DNA of 64,000 bases, taken from NCBI GenBank assembly GCA_032717465.1, contig CM064658.1:610001-674000 (forward strand). The letters run 5' to 3'. Below the pieces are notes generated by a model. It was not told where the DNA came from. It saw nothing but the letters and a program-made list of their open reading frames with translations, and ran no database searches. Positions 22,396 through 33,673 of the stretch are shown one piece after another (position 1 is the stretch's first letter; each line of letters opens with the position of its first letter). Made by a program: the position numbers and the translations under genes. The stretch comes from Coenobita brevimanus (lineage: Eukaryota > Arthropoda > Malacostraca > Decapoda > Coenobitidae).

Positions 22396-24039
22396 TTTTC
22401 CTGAAGGAGGAGAAAGGAAAGGATGATGAACGTGTGTGTTAAGAATGAGAGAGGAGGAGGAGAGGGTGGAAGACGAGGAGGAGGAACAGGAGCAGCGGGA
22501 AGAAGAGGAGGAGAAGGTGGAAGAGGAAGAGGGGGAGGAGAGGGAGGAGGAGGAGGTGGAAAAGGTGGAAGAGGAGGAGGAGCAGGAGAAGGAAGAGAGG
22601 AGGGAGGGAAAGTAATATTTAGGGAGAGAGTGAGGGAGAGGGAAGATGATGATGATGATGAAAACTGTAAGAAAAAGAATGTATGAGGGAGTTAATGAAT
22701 GCGAAACAAGGAAGTTAAAAAAATAAAAAAAATACGCTACAAACAGAAATTGGAAGAAAAAGGAAAGGAAAGATTGAATGAAGGAAGGAAGGGTAATGGA
22801 AGAAGGTAAAGAAGGAAGGAGAAGGAATAACGATGAAGGAAAGGGAGGAGAGAGAAGGATGGCAGAATGAAAGCAGCTAAGAATGAAAGGAATTAGGAAG
22901 GATGAAGAAATAGGAAATAAATAGGAAGGAAAGAATGTGGGTGAAAGGATGCAGTAAAAAGTAAAGACCGAAGGAAAGAAAGAAAGGTTGAGGGAAAAGA
23001 AAGTAAGGAAGAGAAAGACAGAAGGAAGAAAAGAAAGGAGGAAGGAAGGAGGTGGAAGGAAACGAAGAAGGGAAACTATGAAGAACAGAAACTGGAAAGA
23101 ACGAAGGAAATGGAAGAAATGATGGACAAAAGAGGAAGGAAGATGAGAGAATATGGAATGAAAGAAGAAAAGTGAAAGGAATGAGGGGAAGGAAGGAGGA
23201 GGAAAGGAGTGAGAGAAGAAGAAATGAAAGAGATGGAAGGAAAGAAGAGGAAAGGAGTGAAAGAAGAAGGATGGAAGGAAGGAAGAGGAAAGGAGTGAGA
23301 GAAGAAGGAATGAAAGATGGAAGGAAGGAAGAGGAAAGGAACGAGAGAAGAAATAAAAGAGAAGGAATGAAGGAAGGAAGAGGAAAGGAATGAGAAAGAA
23401 TGATGGAACGGTGTTGGAATGATAGAACATGAAGCCGGAAATGAAGGATGCGTGAAAATAGGAATGAATGAATGAATTGAAGAAAGTGTGAATAGTAAAG
23501 GGAGAGTGAAAAACATAAATGGAAAAGTGAAGAAACCTTTAGCGTATGAGAGGCAGTGAGTGTATGAATATGAAGGATTGTGAAAGAAAGGAATGAGGGA
23601 ATGAAGGAGTATGGGAGGGATGAATAAGGAACTTGAAGGAATATGAAAGGAATGAGGACTTAGTGAGAAATGTATGAATGAAGAAAATATGATGTATAAA
23701 TGAAGGAAGTGATGACAGGAATTAAATAAACGAGTATAGGAATGTATGAAGTGAAGGAAATGAATGCAGAATGAAGGAACGTGGATGAATGACAAGAAAG
23801 GGGAGGGGCGTAAGGATGAACAGTGAAAATGAATGCAGAAATGAAAAAACATAAGGGCACAGTTTGTAAAGAAATGAATAAGAATGAAGGAGTGTCAGAA
23901 AAAAAAGAAGAAGAAGAAATGAAGACAGCGAAATAAAACAATTGCTTTTGCTGTATAAATGAAAGTATGTGAAAGAAATGAATGCAGAAATGAAAAAATA
24001 GTGAATGAAATATGGAATGAAGGGAATGAATGGAGGAGT

Positions 24040-24670
24040 GAGTATCATTTCAGGATTAAGAAGCCTGGGAGTGAAGGAATTGAATGGAGGAATGAAAAGA
24101 TGAGTACAAGAAAGTTAGAGGCGATGGAAAGTGAGTGAATGGAAGAAATGAAAGAAAAAATAATGCAGTAGAATAGGAAAATGAATGATGGATGGAGGAA
24201 TGAAGAAATGACTGAGTGGAATATGGAATGAAGGAAATGAATGTAGGAATGAAAGAAAGATGAATACTAGGCGAAGGAATTAGACAGCGATGGAACGTGA
24301 GTGAATGGGGGAAATGAAAGAAAAAAATGCAGTAGAATAGAAAAATGAATGATTGATGGAGGAATGAGGAAATGACTGAATGGAATATGGAATGAAGGAA
24401 ATGAATGGAGGAATGAAAGATGAATGCAGAACAAAGGAATTAGACTCGGTGGAAGGTGAGTGTATTGAGGAAACGAAAGGAAAGATGCGGTAGAATAGAT
24501 GAATGAATGATGGATGAAGGAGTGAAAAAATGAATGAAATATGGAATGAAGGAAGTGAATGGAGGAGTGATTATCAGGATTAAGGAGCCTGGAAGTATGG
24601 AAATGAATGGAGGAATGAAAGAAAGATGAATACAAGGCGAAGGAATTAGTTGCGATGGAAAGTGAATGAT
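24040..24670 (+). repeat. Higher-order repeat of about 160-205 bp within the purine array
   Basis: GGCGATGGAAAGTGAGTG-like blocks recur near 24122, 24286, 24446 and 24650, with AAAAAATGCAGTAGAATAG after the first two and GGATTAAGGAGCCTGG-like words near 24050 and 24577. Confidence 0.65.
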
Positions 24671-24899
24671 TTGTTTTGTTTTTTTAACAAGATGAACAGA
24701 GGAAGGAAAAACTAAATAATGGAGGAAATGAAAGAAAAAAATGCACTAGAAGAGAGAAATGAATGATGGATGAAGGAATGAAAAGATTGGTCGTGAAAAC
24801 GAGGCAGAGAAATGAAGAAATAGAGGATATGCTTAAATTGAAAATGAATGCAGGAATGAAGAAATGAAAGCAGGAATGAAGGAATGAAAGAAATGAGTG

Positions 24900-25215
24900 T
24901 GGAAATGGAAAATGAATGTATGACGGATGGAAATAGTAGGGAAATGGCTGTTTGAAAATGAATACAGGAATGAAATGAATGTGTGTGGAAGTGAATGCAT
25001 GCCGGAGCAGGAGGGATATGGGTGTTGTAAAATGAATACAGGAATGAAGAAATGAGTGGAAATGAAAGAAATGAATGCATGGGGGATGGAATAGAAGGGA
25101 AATGGGTGTTGTAAAATGACTGCAGGAATGAAGGAAAAGCAGGAATGGAAGAAATTAGTGGAAATGAAAGAAATGAATGCATGGGGGATGGAATAGGGAG
25201 GGTAATGGGTGTTCT
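24900..25215 (+). repeat. Higher-order repeat of about 90-100 bp within the purine array
   Basis: The block GAATGCATGGGGGATGGAAT with GGGAAATGGGTGTTGTAAAA recurs near 24910, 24988, 25073 and 25175. Confidence 0.65.
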
Positions 25216-26029
25216 GTATTGATCCAGGAATGGAGTTATGAAAGAAATAGGCACAGAAATGAATGAATGAATGATAAATAAGGAAGTGAAGGAATGAATG
25301 ATGAAGGAAGGAAATGAAGTAATGATGAAGGAAGGATGTGAATTAATGATGCATGAATGAAGGTCAGTGAATGAAGGAAATGAATGAACGGGGCGTGGAG
25401 GTAAGAGAAGTTTATGCAGGAATGAAGAAAGATGAATATAGGGTGGAATTTGGAGTACAGATGAGAAATGAAAGAGACAAAATTATGTGAAAAAACTATA
25501 CGGGAATGATGAGGTGAAAAAAGATATTGTAGAAATGAAAGAAATGAATGCCGGAAGGAAGGAAGTGAAAGTAGAAATGAATAAATAGTGAAATGAGCAT
25601 GAAAATGAATATGAAAAATGAATTAGGACAGAACTGAAGAATTAAAGAGGATGAAGGAATGAATGAAGGAAATAGAGCGTAAATGAAGGAGTGTGAAATG
25701 AGTAAAAATGAAGGAATGAAAGTGGAAATGAAAGAAATGAGTGAAGGAAGGCGTAAGTAAAGCAGTGTGGAGGATGAATAGAGAAATGAAAGATTGACTG
25801 TGAAAGAAAATGAATAGTGGACTAGAGAGATGAAAGAAATGAATGCAGGAGGGAAGGAAGATGAAGGAAGCGTGGTATAAAGTGAAGGAATGAAGGACTG
25901 TCGATCGGGGAACGAAATTATGAAAGAAGTAGATGTGGAGATGAAAAAGTAGGACAGTAAATGCATGAATGGAGTGAAAGATTTGTGTGGAAATGACAAA
26001 TAATTGAAAGAATGAAGGAAATGAATAAG

Positions 26030-26470
26030 GGATAAAATAAAAAGGTCTCAAATGACGGAAATGAATGCAGGGATGAAAGGAAATGAATGAAGGAGCGAAA
26101 CAGTTGTGTGGAAATGACAAGTGAATGAAAAAATGAAGGAAAACTAATCAAGGAGTAACATAATTAGGTCTCACTTGACGGAAATGAATGCAGGGATGAA
26201 AGGAAATGAATGAAGGAGCGAAATAATTGCGTGGAAATGACAAATAAATGAAAGAATAAAGGAAATGGATATGGGATAAAATAATTAGGTCTCAAATGAC
26301 GGAAATGAATGCAGGGATGAAAGGAAATGAATGAAGGAGCGAAACAGTTGTGTGGAAATGACAAATCAATGAAAGAATGAAGGAAATGAATAAGGGATAA
26401 AATAAAAAGGTCTCAAATGACGGAAATGAATGCAGGGATGAAAGGAAATGAATGATAGAGTGAAGGAATT
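26030..26470 (+). repeat. 121-bp higher-order tandem repeat, four units
   Basis: GGTCTCAAATGACGG starts at 26044, 26167, 26288 and 26409 (spacings 123, 121, 121). The units share GAATGCAGGGATGAAAGG, and the first three also share GAAGGAGCGAAA. High identity shows recent unequal exchange. Confidence 0.9.
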
Positions 26471-27093
26471 AAATACGTGGACATGGAAATGACAATTGAA
26501 TGCAAGAATGAAGGAGAAAGAATGATGGAGTGAAGGAGTAAAGTAATTGGGTCTGGAAATGAAAGAAATGAATGCAGAAATGAAGGATAATGGAGTGAAT
26601 AAGTAAAATAATTGGATATGGAAGAGACAGAAATGAATACAAGAATGAAAGGAAGTGAATGACAGTGAAAAAGTAAAATAATTGAGTTTGGAAATGAAAG
26701 AAATGAAGGAAAATGAATGGAGTTAGAGTAATTGAGTCCGGAAATGAAAGAAAATGAATGCAGGAACTAGTACTGTGATGAGGAGATGAAAGAACTAGCT
26801 GGAAATGAAAGAAGGAGGAAAATGGGGATAGAAACGAAGGAATATTTAAATGAATGGCGGAATGAAGCAAGATGAAGGAAGAATTGAGCAAAGACGAGGA
26901 AGTGAAAAAATATGAATGAGGAAATGAAGAAAATGACGTAATATGAGTGTGTGTGTGTGTGTGTGTGAAAAATGAATACAGGAATGAATAAGATAGCGTA
27001 ATATGAAGTAAACGTGTATGTATGTGCGCGTGAAAAATAATGAAAGAATATGAATGAATGCAAGAATGAAGGAAAGATGAACCCAAGGCTGAT

Positions 27094-27164
27094 ATGGCAC
27101 CGGATGGCACAAGCGATGGCACTGTGGCGGCGGCGGTGGCGGCGACGGAGTCAGGAGGCAGAAG
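27094..27164 (+). CDS. Candidate 5' coding exon (GC-rich)
   Basis: An ATG with G at -3 and +4 opens 23 codons reading MAPDGTSDGTVAAAVAATES-G-G-R, then AG and a GTAAGG donor. Base use is sharply GC-rich compared with the purine array before it and the pyrimidine tract after it. I do not recognise the protein and found no next exon, so this is a candidate only. The overlapping longer frame from 27050 (rich in W and R) is less likely. Confidence 0.35.
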
Positions 27165-27224
27165 GTAAGGGTGAAGGAGAGAGAGACCGCGATCTGACCT
27201 CACTCTCTCCTGACTCTCTGACAC

Positions 27225-28030
27225 CCACCTCTCTCTCTCTCTTTCCCCTCCCTCCCCTCCTCTCCCCTCCCTCCCTCCGCTGATCCCTCCTACTTCTCTC
27301 CTCCCCTCTCCTCCTTCCCTCTCATTCCTCCCCTCTCTCCCCTTCCCTCCAATGATCCCTCCTGCTTCTCCCCATTCTCTCTCCCCTCCTTCCCCCCTCA
27401 GTGTCTTCCCTCTTACCTGTCCCCCCCTCCCCCTACCCTCTCTCCCTCCATTGTTTCCTCCTCCTTTCCTTGGTCCCTTTCTCCTTCCCCCCCTCTCCCT
27501 TTTCCTCCCACCTGACTCCCTGATGTGCCTCCCTCCCTCGCTCCCTCCATCTCTTCCCTCTTTTCCTCCCTCGCTCCCTCCATCTCTTCCCTCTTTTCCT
27601 CCCTCCCTCCCTCCATCTCTCCCCTCTTTTCCTCCCTCCCATCCCCTCCTTTCCTACCTACCCCCTTCTGATTCCTTAACATACCTCCCTCCCCCCTTCT
27701 CTCTTCCCACTCCCCTTTCCCCTTCCTTTCTTTCTCTCACCTAACCTTTCCTCCTCCATAATTCTTCCTCCCCCTCTCTCCTTAACTCCTGTCCCCCCCC
27801 CTATCCTCCCTTCCGTCCTTCCACCCTTTCCCCTATCCTCCCTCCACTTCTAACCCCACTCCCCCAACCAAATCCCCCACTCAAACCCCTCTTCACTTCT
27901 CCCTTTCTAAGCTCCCCCTAATCCCCCCTTATCCCAGTCCCCTTTCCCCTCCCCACACGTAACTTCTCCCCCCCTCTTAACCCCCTCTCCCCCCACCTCC
28001 AAACCCTCACTTCCCTCCCCCTCCAAGCCC
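27225..28030. repeat. Pyrimidine-rich block
   Basis: C/T-rich from 27225 to about 28020, including a three-fold CCCTCCATCTCTTCCCTCTT repeat (27545-27630). The Pro/Ser frames are shadows. Confidence 0.9.
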
Positions 28031-28059
28031 CACGCCCACCCCTTGAACTGATATTTGAT

Positions 28060-28450
28060 CGGTTAACCTGCAGAACGCCCCCCTCCGCATCCTGGCCCGC
28101 CCATTGGCCCGCCTGGCACTGGGGGCGGGGCTTCGGGGGGCGCGGCGACCCCCTATTGGCTGATCCGTAGCTCCGCTGTGCTTTTGGTCCCCGTAACTTT
28201 GGCGGCAGTTTTCATCATTTTTCAACATTACTTCCCTCTAAATCAAAACACTGTTAATTCCACACTCACGTCTCCCTTCCATATAAATTTCCTTTCTGTT
28301 TATCGCCATATTTTATTTATTTTAACCTTTTTTTAGGGCTGAAGGACGAGGAGAGGCAATTTTGGGAGCGTGTTAAATTGGAGTGTCTAATCGGATCGTG
28401 GGTTGGCCAATGAGAGCCCAGAGTCAATGGACCAATGGGGGCGGCGGGTT
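28060..28450. promoter_or_regulatory. CpG-rich promoter-like island with four CCAAT boxes
   Basis: ATTGG (inverted CCAAT) occurs at 28103 and 28155; CCAAT occurs at 28407 and 28432. GC boxes lie at 28121-28130 and about 28437-28447, and an E2F-like TTTGGCGGC at 28198-28206. Composition is far richer in G, C and CpG than the surroundings. The two outward-facing pairs suggest a bidirectional promoter, but no gene is attached. Confidence 0.5.
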
Positions 28451-28479
28451 AGGGTGAGCGTATGACATATTGATCTGGC

Positions 28480-28733
28480 TCCTTCCCCACCCCCCTCCTC
28501 CTCCGGTATACTCTTCCTCCTTACTCCTCTCTGTGTGGCACTCATTCTCTCTCTCTCTCTCTCTCTCTACTTCCTTTCTTCTCCCCATTTATCATTCATT
28601 CCCTCCCTCCCCATCTGCTTTCCTCCTTCCCCTCTTCCACTTTCCCTCACCACCAAAGCTCTTTTCTTCTTCCCTCTCCCCTCATCTCCTCCCCCTTCCC
28701 TCCCTCCCTTCCACCCAGTATGGCCTCTTTATT

Positions 28734-28773
<40 letters not shown>

Positions 28774-28775
28774 CG
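28480..28775. repeat. Pyrimidine-rich block with CT tracts
   Basis: CT runs at 28547-28568 and 28737-28769 within C/T-rich sequence. Confidence 0.9.
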
Positions 28776-28809
28776 TGCCCATAACACAACCTGGATTTAT
28801 TGATGCACT

Positions 28810-28966
28810 TCCGACCGTTACGCCTCCACACTACCACAATTACCACAACTACCACCACCACCACGACTAGTATAGCTACCATCACTACCACATCTGCCAC
28901 CACCACCACTTCTACTACCACAGATTTAGCACCCATCAGTACAACTACCACTGCTGCTACAACTAT

Positions 28967-28997
<31 letters not shown>

Positions 28998-29010
28998 GTA
29001 ACATTTTCGA
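28810..29010. repeat. ACC/ACT trinucleotide array
   Basis: CACCAC and ACTACT words alternate. A weaker continuation runs to about 29130 and a second cluster lies at 29620-29935. Thr- and Val-rich frames are shadows. Confidence 0.85.
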
Positions 29011-29129
29011 CACACTACCTCAACCATCATAACTCATACAACCTTAACCACCACAATTATTATAACAACTACCACATCTACCACTGCTACATCTGCTTCC
29101 AGTACAGTATCTTCCACAGCTACATTGCC

Positions 29130-29615
29130 CCTCCATTACTGTGTATAATCTGTCATCTCAGCTACCACTGACACTACTGTACTGCAATTACCACCAGTAA
29201 AACGCCTTTGTCTGCGAGGTACGAGCGAGGCCATTTAAATCCGAAAGCATTGAAATGTGGCCTTACACCCCGAGGATTCCAGTTAGTATATTGATGGCTG
29301 TCTACCTAACAAGTTTCATGCCTTTACGACAGACTTTCTGGCCTGTGGCCCTCTTTTAAAGATTTTCGACATTCTGCACTTGTCGCGTGTCATGTGCCAG
29401 GTACACCGCCTGGGTGTGATGAAACCTGTCAAAAACAAATCTTAAACAATGGGGCTGTCATATGGTGCAAACCACGCAGTGATCGGCCCTGTGGTTGCTG
29501 GGATATAAGCTTCTCAAAAGCGTTACGGTCTGGCCGGGTCGGGCTGGGCCGAGCTGGGCCGCTCATGTGAGAAAATGCCACTACTTGAGAGACTGGCACT
29601 CGCCCTCGCTCGTAA
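29130..29615. other. Complex unique DNA, no gene recognised
   Basis: Balanced, non-repetitive sequence of about 480 bp between two ACC arrays, with a GC-rich patch CTGGCCGGGTCGGGCTGGGC near 29530. Only short frames. Confidence 0.35.
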
Positions 29616-29939
29616 CATACACCACCACCACTTTTTCTGTCAGGACAACCACAGTCACCACCACCACTATAATTAGAACCACTACCACAACTACCACCAT
29701 TACATGTGCTGTCACTTCTGTATAAATCTATCAACTCTGCCACTGTCACAACCACCACAGCAACCACCACCACTATAGCAACAGCCACAACTACCATGAA
29801 ACATCTGCATGAAGTACTGTTAGAACAACCACCACTACCACAGATACCTCCACTGTCACAGCGAACACCATTACGGCTACCAAAACCACTACCACAAGTA
29901 TCACAACTACCACCACCACCAACAACAACATTATCATAG

Positions 29940-30260
29940 TGGCCTGTGGTAGGTGGTGGCGACCATCATCCACTCACTTGATGCAGTGCTGCCTATTTCT
30001 TCCTTCGGCCCTACACTGTCAAGCCTAATGGTTCCCTGCAACCCAAGAAACCGTTTACGATGCTGGGTGGTAACCATATAACCAGTTAACTGCTTAGATG
30101 CGGCGTCCATCCAGGAATCAAACTTCCATACTCTTCACCGCTCCTCGCTGTGATAAAGCAGGGGCAATTGCCTGCGTTTGATGGGTCTGCTCGGCCAGAC
30201 AGACCGGGGTTGATCTACTGCTACTGCCACCACCACAACTACCACAAATACAGCCTCGAT
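29940..30260. repeat. Interspersed repeat with ATGCTGGGTGGTAACCATATAACC
   Basis: The block around 30060 (start GATGCTGGGTGGTAACCATA) recurs at about 31095 and 31160. GCCCACCATCC/CACTCACTTGATG sequence lies upstream of this copy and of the 31095 copy. Part of a larger repeat of unknown type. Confidence 0.6.
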
Positions 30261-30360
30261 TGCTACCATCAGAACTACATGTACCACTACCACAACTACC
30301 ACCACATGTACCACAACTACACAAGCAATTACGCCAGCATGGCAGTTGTGGTAAATTATG

Positions 30361-30363
<3 letters not shown>

Positions 30364-30395
<32 letters not shown>

Positions 30396-30660
30396 ATATA
30401 TGTCAGTCTGCCTACCTGTGTGTCTATATCAGTATGTCTATGAATAAATCCTTTTCTCCTCTCATTCTTCATATTCTCCCCACTTCCCTACCCACCTTCC
30501 TCGTCCTCCTCTTCCCCCTTTTCTCCCCATTCCTTCTCTCTCCTCCTCTCTCCAGTCCTTCTCTCTCCCCCTCTCTCCATCCCTCCTCCTTCTCTCCCTG
30601 CCCTCCCCCCACAGGTCCAGTCCATGCCCTTCCCCGTGTCCTTGAAATAACTAAATAATC
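30364..30660. repeat. CT tract and pyrimidine-rich stretch
   Basis: CT at 30362-30392, then C/T-rich sequence to about 30630. Confidence 0.85.
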
Positions 30661-30746
30661 AGGTACAGCGTCAGTCCCCCTCTAATTATTTCTGACGTTT
30701 TATGTCATTGATCTGGCTCCCCATGTTCTGTCCTCACTGCTTTGGA

Positions 30747-30747
<1 letters not shown>

Positions 30748-30783
<36 letters not shown>

Positions 30784-30796
30784 GTTGTTGTTATCG

Positions 30797-30833
<37 letters not shown>

Positions 30834-30970
30834 CATCATCATCATCATCATCATTATTATTATTGGTAGTAGTAGTAGTAGTAATGTCATCATCATATAG
30901 CTTAGTTCCTCCTCCTCCTCTCTTTCTCTTCTTCCTCTTCCTATTATTATTATTATTATTATTATTAGTG
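30748..30970. repeat. TTA, TCA and TAG trinucleotide cluster
   Basis: TTA (30748-30832) passes into TCA (30832-30852), TTA, TAG (30867-30882), CTC and TTA again. Confidence 0.95.
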
Positions 30971-30974
30971 TGTA

Positions 30975-31190
30975 TTGTCGATTCCTAACCGTAATGTCGC
31001 AAGAGGTCGCCCACCATCCATTCACTTGATGTAACTATACTCAGGTGACCACTCTGGGCGATTTTATTTTTTCAGGCCTCGGAAACCATTTACTATGCTG
31101 GGAAGTAACACATACAGTAACCAGAGATTATTTTTTTTCTAGCCCCGGAAATAATTTATTACGCTGGGTGGTAACCATATAACCAGATAG
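30975..31190 (+). repeat. Two further copies of the AACCATATAACCAG repeat
   Basis: CGGAAACCATTTACTATGCT near 31080 and GGAAATAATTTATTACGCTG near 31147 are tandem copies about 66 bp apart. The second runs straight into the SINE at 31193. Confidence 0.6.
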
Positions 31191-31192
31191 AT

Positions 31193-31340
31193 GCGTGGTG
31201 GTGAAGTGGGTTGAATCACTGTCACTGGATGCTGGCCAAGGGTTTTAATCCGAGGGGTGGTTGAGGGTTTACTATACACTCAATGGCGCTCAGGGACTCC
31301 AGTGTACACCTGGATAAACGGATTCCACCTGTCTAATTAC
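31193..31340 (+). mobile_element. tRNA-derived SINE, family A, copy 3
   Basis: It has a perfect A box (TGGTGAAGTGG) and a near-perfect B box (GGTTTTAATCC) about 35 bp apart, as in a tRNA, followed by the family's GGTGGTTGAGGGTTTACT and GGCGCTCAGGGA words. This copy best keeps the pol III promoter. Confidence 0.7.
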
Positions 31341-31359
31341 CACAGAACTGATCCTTTGT

Positions 31360-31543
31360 TTTCACCTTTTCCCAAGCGATTTATTTTGCTTATTACGTCC
31401 AACTCCCATTCTGTTACTTAAATCCTTCCAATATCTCTATACTCTGCATAAATAACTTACAAAACGATATTAACCATCCACATCCAAAAATAAATCGCTA
31501 AGGAAGAGGTGTTAGGGAGCTTCCTTAACCAACGAGAAGGTTA
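31360..31543 (-). mobile_element. Foldback element, copy 3, inverted
   Basis: The reverse complement gives the left end (GTTAAGGAAGCTCCCTAACA), the middle words (GGTTAATATCG, GCAGAGTATAGAGATATTGG) and the right end with AATAAATCGCTTGGG. It lies directly upstream of copy 4 in the opposite orientation. Confidence 0.75.
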
Positions 31544-31710
31544 TACTGAGTCGCGGTTATGTGATATTTTGTGAGCTTTAATTGTGATGAGTCTCCTTAG
31601 TTACTAGTCAGATCAATGCCAACCTGACTACAGTTGGCTGATTAGGAAATTTTTTATGTTAAGAGAAACTTGTTATAGTAAAGATGTTAAGGTCTGTGTG
31701 GTCTGTGTAA

Positions 31711-31974
31711 CTCGTATTCTTGTCATTTAAAGAAGCTTCCTAACACCTCTTCCTTGGCGAATTGTTTTTGGATATGGCTGGTTAATGTTCTTTAGTGCGT
31801 TATCCATGCAGCGTACGTGTGTAGTGATACAGGAAGGATTTATGGAACAATAGGACAGTATGGTGTAGTAAGCAATATAAACGATTGTGGTGATACTGGA
31901 AGGATTTATGAAACAGTAGGGCAGTAAGGTGTAGTAAGCAAAATAAATCGCCTAGGAAAAGGAGTTAGGGACCC
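31711..31974 (+). mobile_element. Foldback element, copy 4, with an internal duplication
   Basis: Both inverted ends are present. The middle segment GATACTGGAAGGATTTATG with AACAGTAGGGCAGTAAGGTG is doubled (about 31830 and 31890), which makes this copy longer than the others. Confidence 0.7.
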
Positions 31975-32620
31975 ACCTCTACCGAAATCACTACCCACAA
32001 CCCTGCCACCCCAGTCCCTTCCCACGCGGCCATTCAGGTGTCGTAACAGGTGTCGTAAATCGGAATAATTATACGATACACGGAACGCACCTGCACTCCT
32101 GTTCTGCACGAGAGAGAGAGAGAGAGAGATGGTGTAAAAGATAACTACAGGAAAAATGAACTGAAAGAAACAGGGTTGGTTTGAAAGATAACACGAAAAA
32201 TGAGAGAGAGAGAGAGAGAGAGAGGGGCCTTATAATTATCCCTATAAATCTTGCACCTCTTCCTTTCAATATCCCTTCAATCTCCTTCTATTCATTATCA
32301 ATTCACATTCATAAATTGGGCGGGGTGCTGGTAAATGGAGGCAGATTTCTTTATAACATATTAATTCCTGCTTTACTCTTCTTAATTTTTTCCTTATTAT
32401 TTTATTTCTCTCCTTGATTATGTTTCGAGATTAACGAGGCGAAATTTGAACCCGTATGAATAGATTTATTTTGTGTGAATAATTGTTTCTTTGACATGGT
32501 TTCGCGAAAGTGGAAAGGAAACTTCTGATCGCAACATTACCCTCTAACCCTGAATTAAAGAAGAAAAAGTTAACAATAAGAACTACAACAACAGTAACAA
32601 CATCAAGAAGAAGAAGAAAA
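31975..32620. other. Mostly unique DNA with two GA tracts
   Basis: GA at 32110-32129 and 32201-32224. A GAAAGATAACACGAAAAATG-type word occurs on both sides. No gene. Confidence 0.4.
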
Positions 32621-32624
32621 TGAA

Positions 32625-32626
32625 CA

Positions 32627-32663
<37 letters not shown>

Positions 32664-32700
32664 GAAGGAGGAGGAGGAGGAGGAGAAAAGTAAGAGGTAC
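32625..32700. repeat. TAA then GGA trinucleotides
   Basis: TAA at 32628-32662 and GGA at 32664-32683. Confidence 0.9.
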
Positions 32701-33000
32701 AGAGGAATGAGGGAGCTACGTTGTCTGCGGAAGAAGAAAGAAAAAGAAAGAAAGAAGGTGTAGAGGAATGAGAGTTACGCTAACCGCGGAAGAAGAAAGA
32801 AAGAAAAAAAATATATATAAGTGCATGAGAGTTAACCGCAGAAGACGAAAAGAAAGAAGAAAGTATGGTGGAATGAGTTACGTTGACCGCGGAAGAAAAA
32901 GGAAAGAAAGTATTGAGGAATGAGAGTTACTTTGACCGCAGAAGACGAAACGAAAGTAAGAAAGAAAATATAGAAGAATGAGGGAACTATTTTGACCGGG
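32700..33000 (+). repeat. Minisatellite of about 50-60 bp, six units
   Basis: GAGGAATGAGAGTTACG, GACCGCGGAAGAAGA and AAGAAAGAAAG modules recur near 32701, 32761, 32825, 32870, 32918 and 32972 with diverged spacing. Confidence 0.8.
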
Positions 33001-33119
33001 TCTGTACTCTCTCACCCCACGTTAAAGAAAAAAGAAAAGGAAATAAGAAGAGAGGCCATGGGAATGTTGGATATATTATTTGTGTTGGTGTAGGTGATGG
33101 CCGGGTTGGGCGTCTGATT

Positions 33120-33217
33120 CCATTATTCACTAAGGCTGGGCAGGTTATTGAGCGACGCTGTGGACTTGCTGTGTGAAGGAGCAGCGTCGTTACCAGTGAC
33201 TCTGATACTGACAGGAA

Positions 33218-33251
<34 letters not shown>

Positions 33252-33325
33252 GGTGTGGTAAGGAGCAGCCTCGTAACCAGTGACTGTGATACTGGAAGGA
33301 AATAGATAGACAGATAGATGGATCC
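33120..33325 (+). repeat. Two-copy duplication ending in GATA repeats
   Basis: GGAGCAGCGTCGTTACCAGT, CTCTGATACTG and GGAAATAGATAGATAGA occur twice (33178 and 33260), each with a GATA run after it. Confidence 0.8.
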
Positions 33326-33360
33326 CTGACCTAGGTTACTTAGGTCCCTATATTTAAGGC

Positions 33361-33490
33361 AAGAGTGACCAGCCTCAATCATCCCTGAGCGGCATTATGT
33401 GAGCAGTAAACCCCAACCATCCCTCAGATGGAAACCCTTACAGGCTACACCCGGTTGGAGCGCCGTAACCCACTAAACCACCAGTCATTT
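33361..33490 (-). mobile_element. tRNA-derived SINE, family A, copy 1
   Basis: The reverse complement carries a perfect pol III A box (TGGTTTAGTGG), GCGCTCCA, a degenerate B box (GGTTTCCATCT), then GATGGTTGGGGTTTACTGC, ATAATGCC and CTCAGGGATGATTGAG. It aligns over its whole length with the copies at 36281 and 31193. Confidence 0.7.
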
Positions 33491-33589
33491 GGTCACTTGG
33501 TTATTGCTCGTCACTCAGTGTAGCGTCACCTTAAAGCAGCACTACATCGTGTGAGTGGATGATGAGCCTCCCACCTACCACCATGATTG

Positions 33590-33593
<4 letters not shown>

Positions 33594-33673
<80 letters not shown>
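33594..33673. repeat. CT then (CA)33 microsatellite
   Basis: CT at 33592-33606 followed by CA to 33672. 33674-34020 shows no recognised feature; a TCC run at 34026-34052 abuts the LINE. Confidence 0.95.

Larger units (their letters stand above)
22400..27060. repeat. Purine-rich degenerate array of about 4.6 kb (GAATGAAGGAAATGAATG)
   Basis: GGAGGAGG repeats (22440-22620) pass into thousands of bases of AATGAAGG-type sequence. Embedded higher-order repeats are listed separately. The Phe/Ser/His-rich frames on the minus strand, up to 345 codons, are shadows. A GT tract lies at 26949-26967. Confidence 0.9.

Noticed and set aside
22393..27224. Series of long Phe/Ser/His-rich minus frames
   Set aside because: Complement of the purine array. 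Frames end where the repeat drifts, and no splice structure was found.
28007..28228. 73-codon minus frame rich in R, A, G and P
   Set aside because: A translation of the CpG-rich promoter-like island with no homology recognised.
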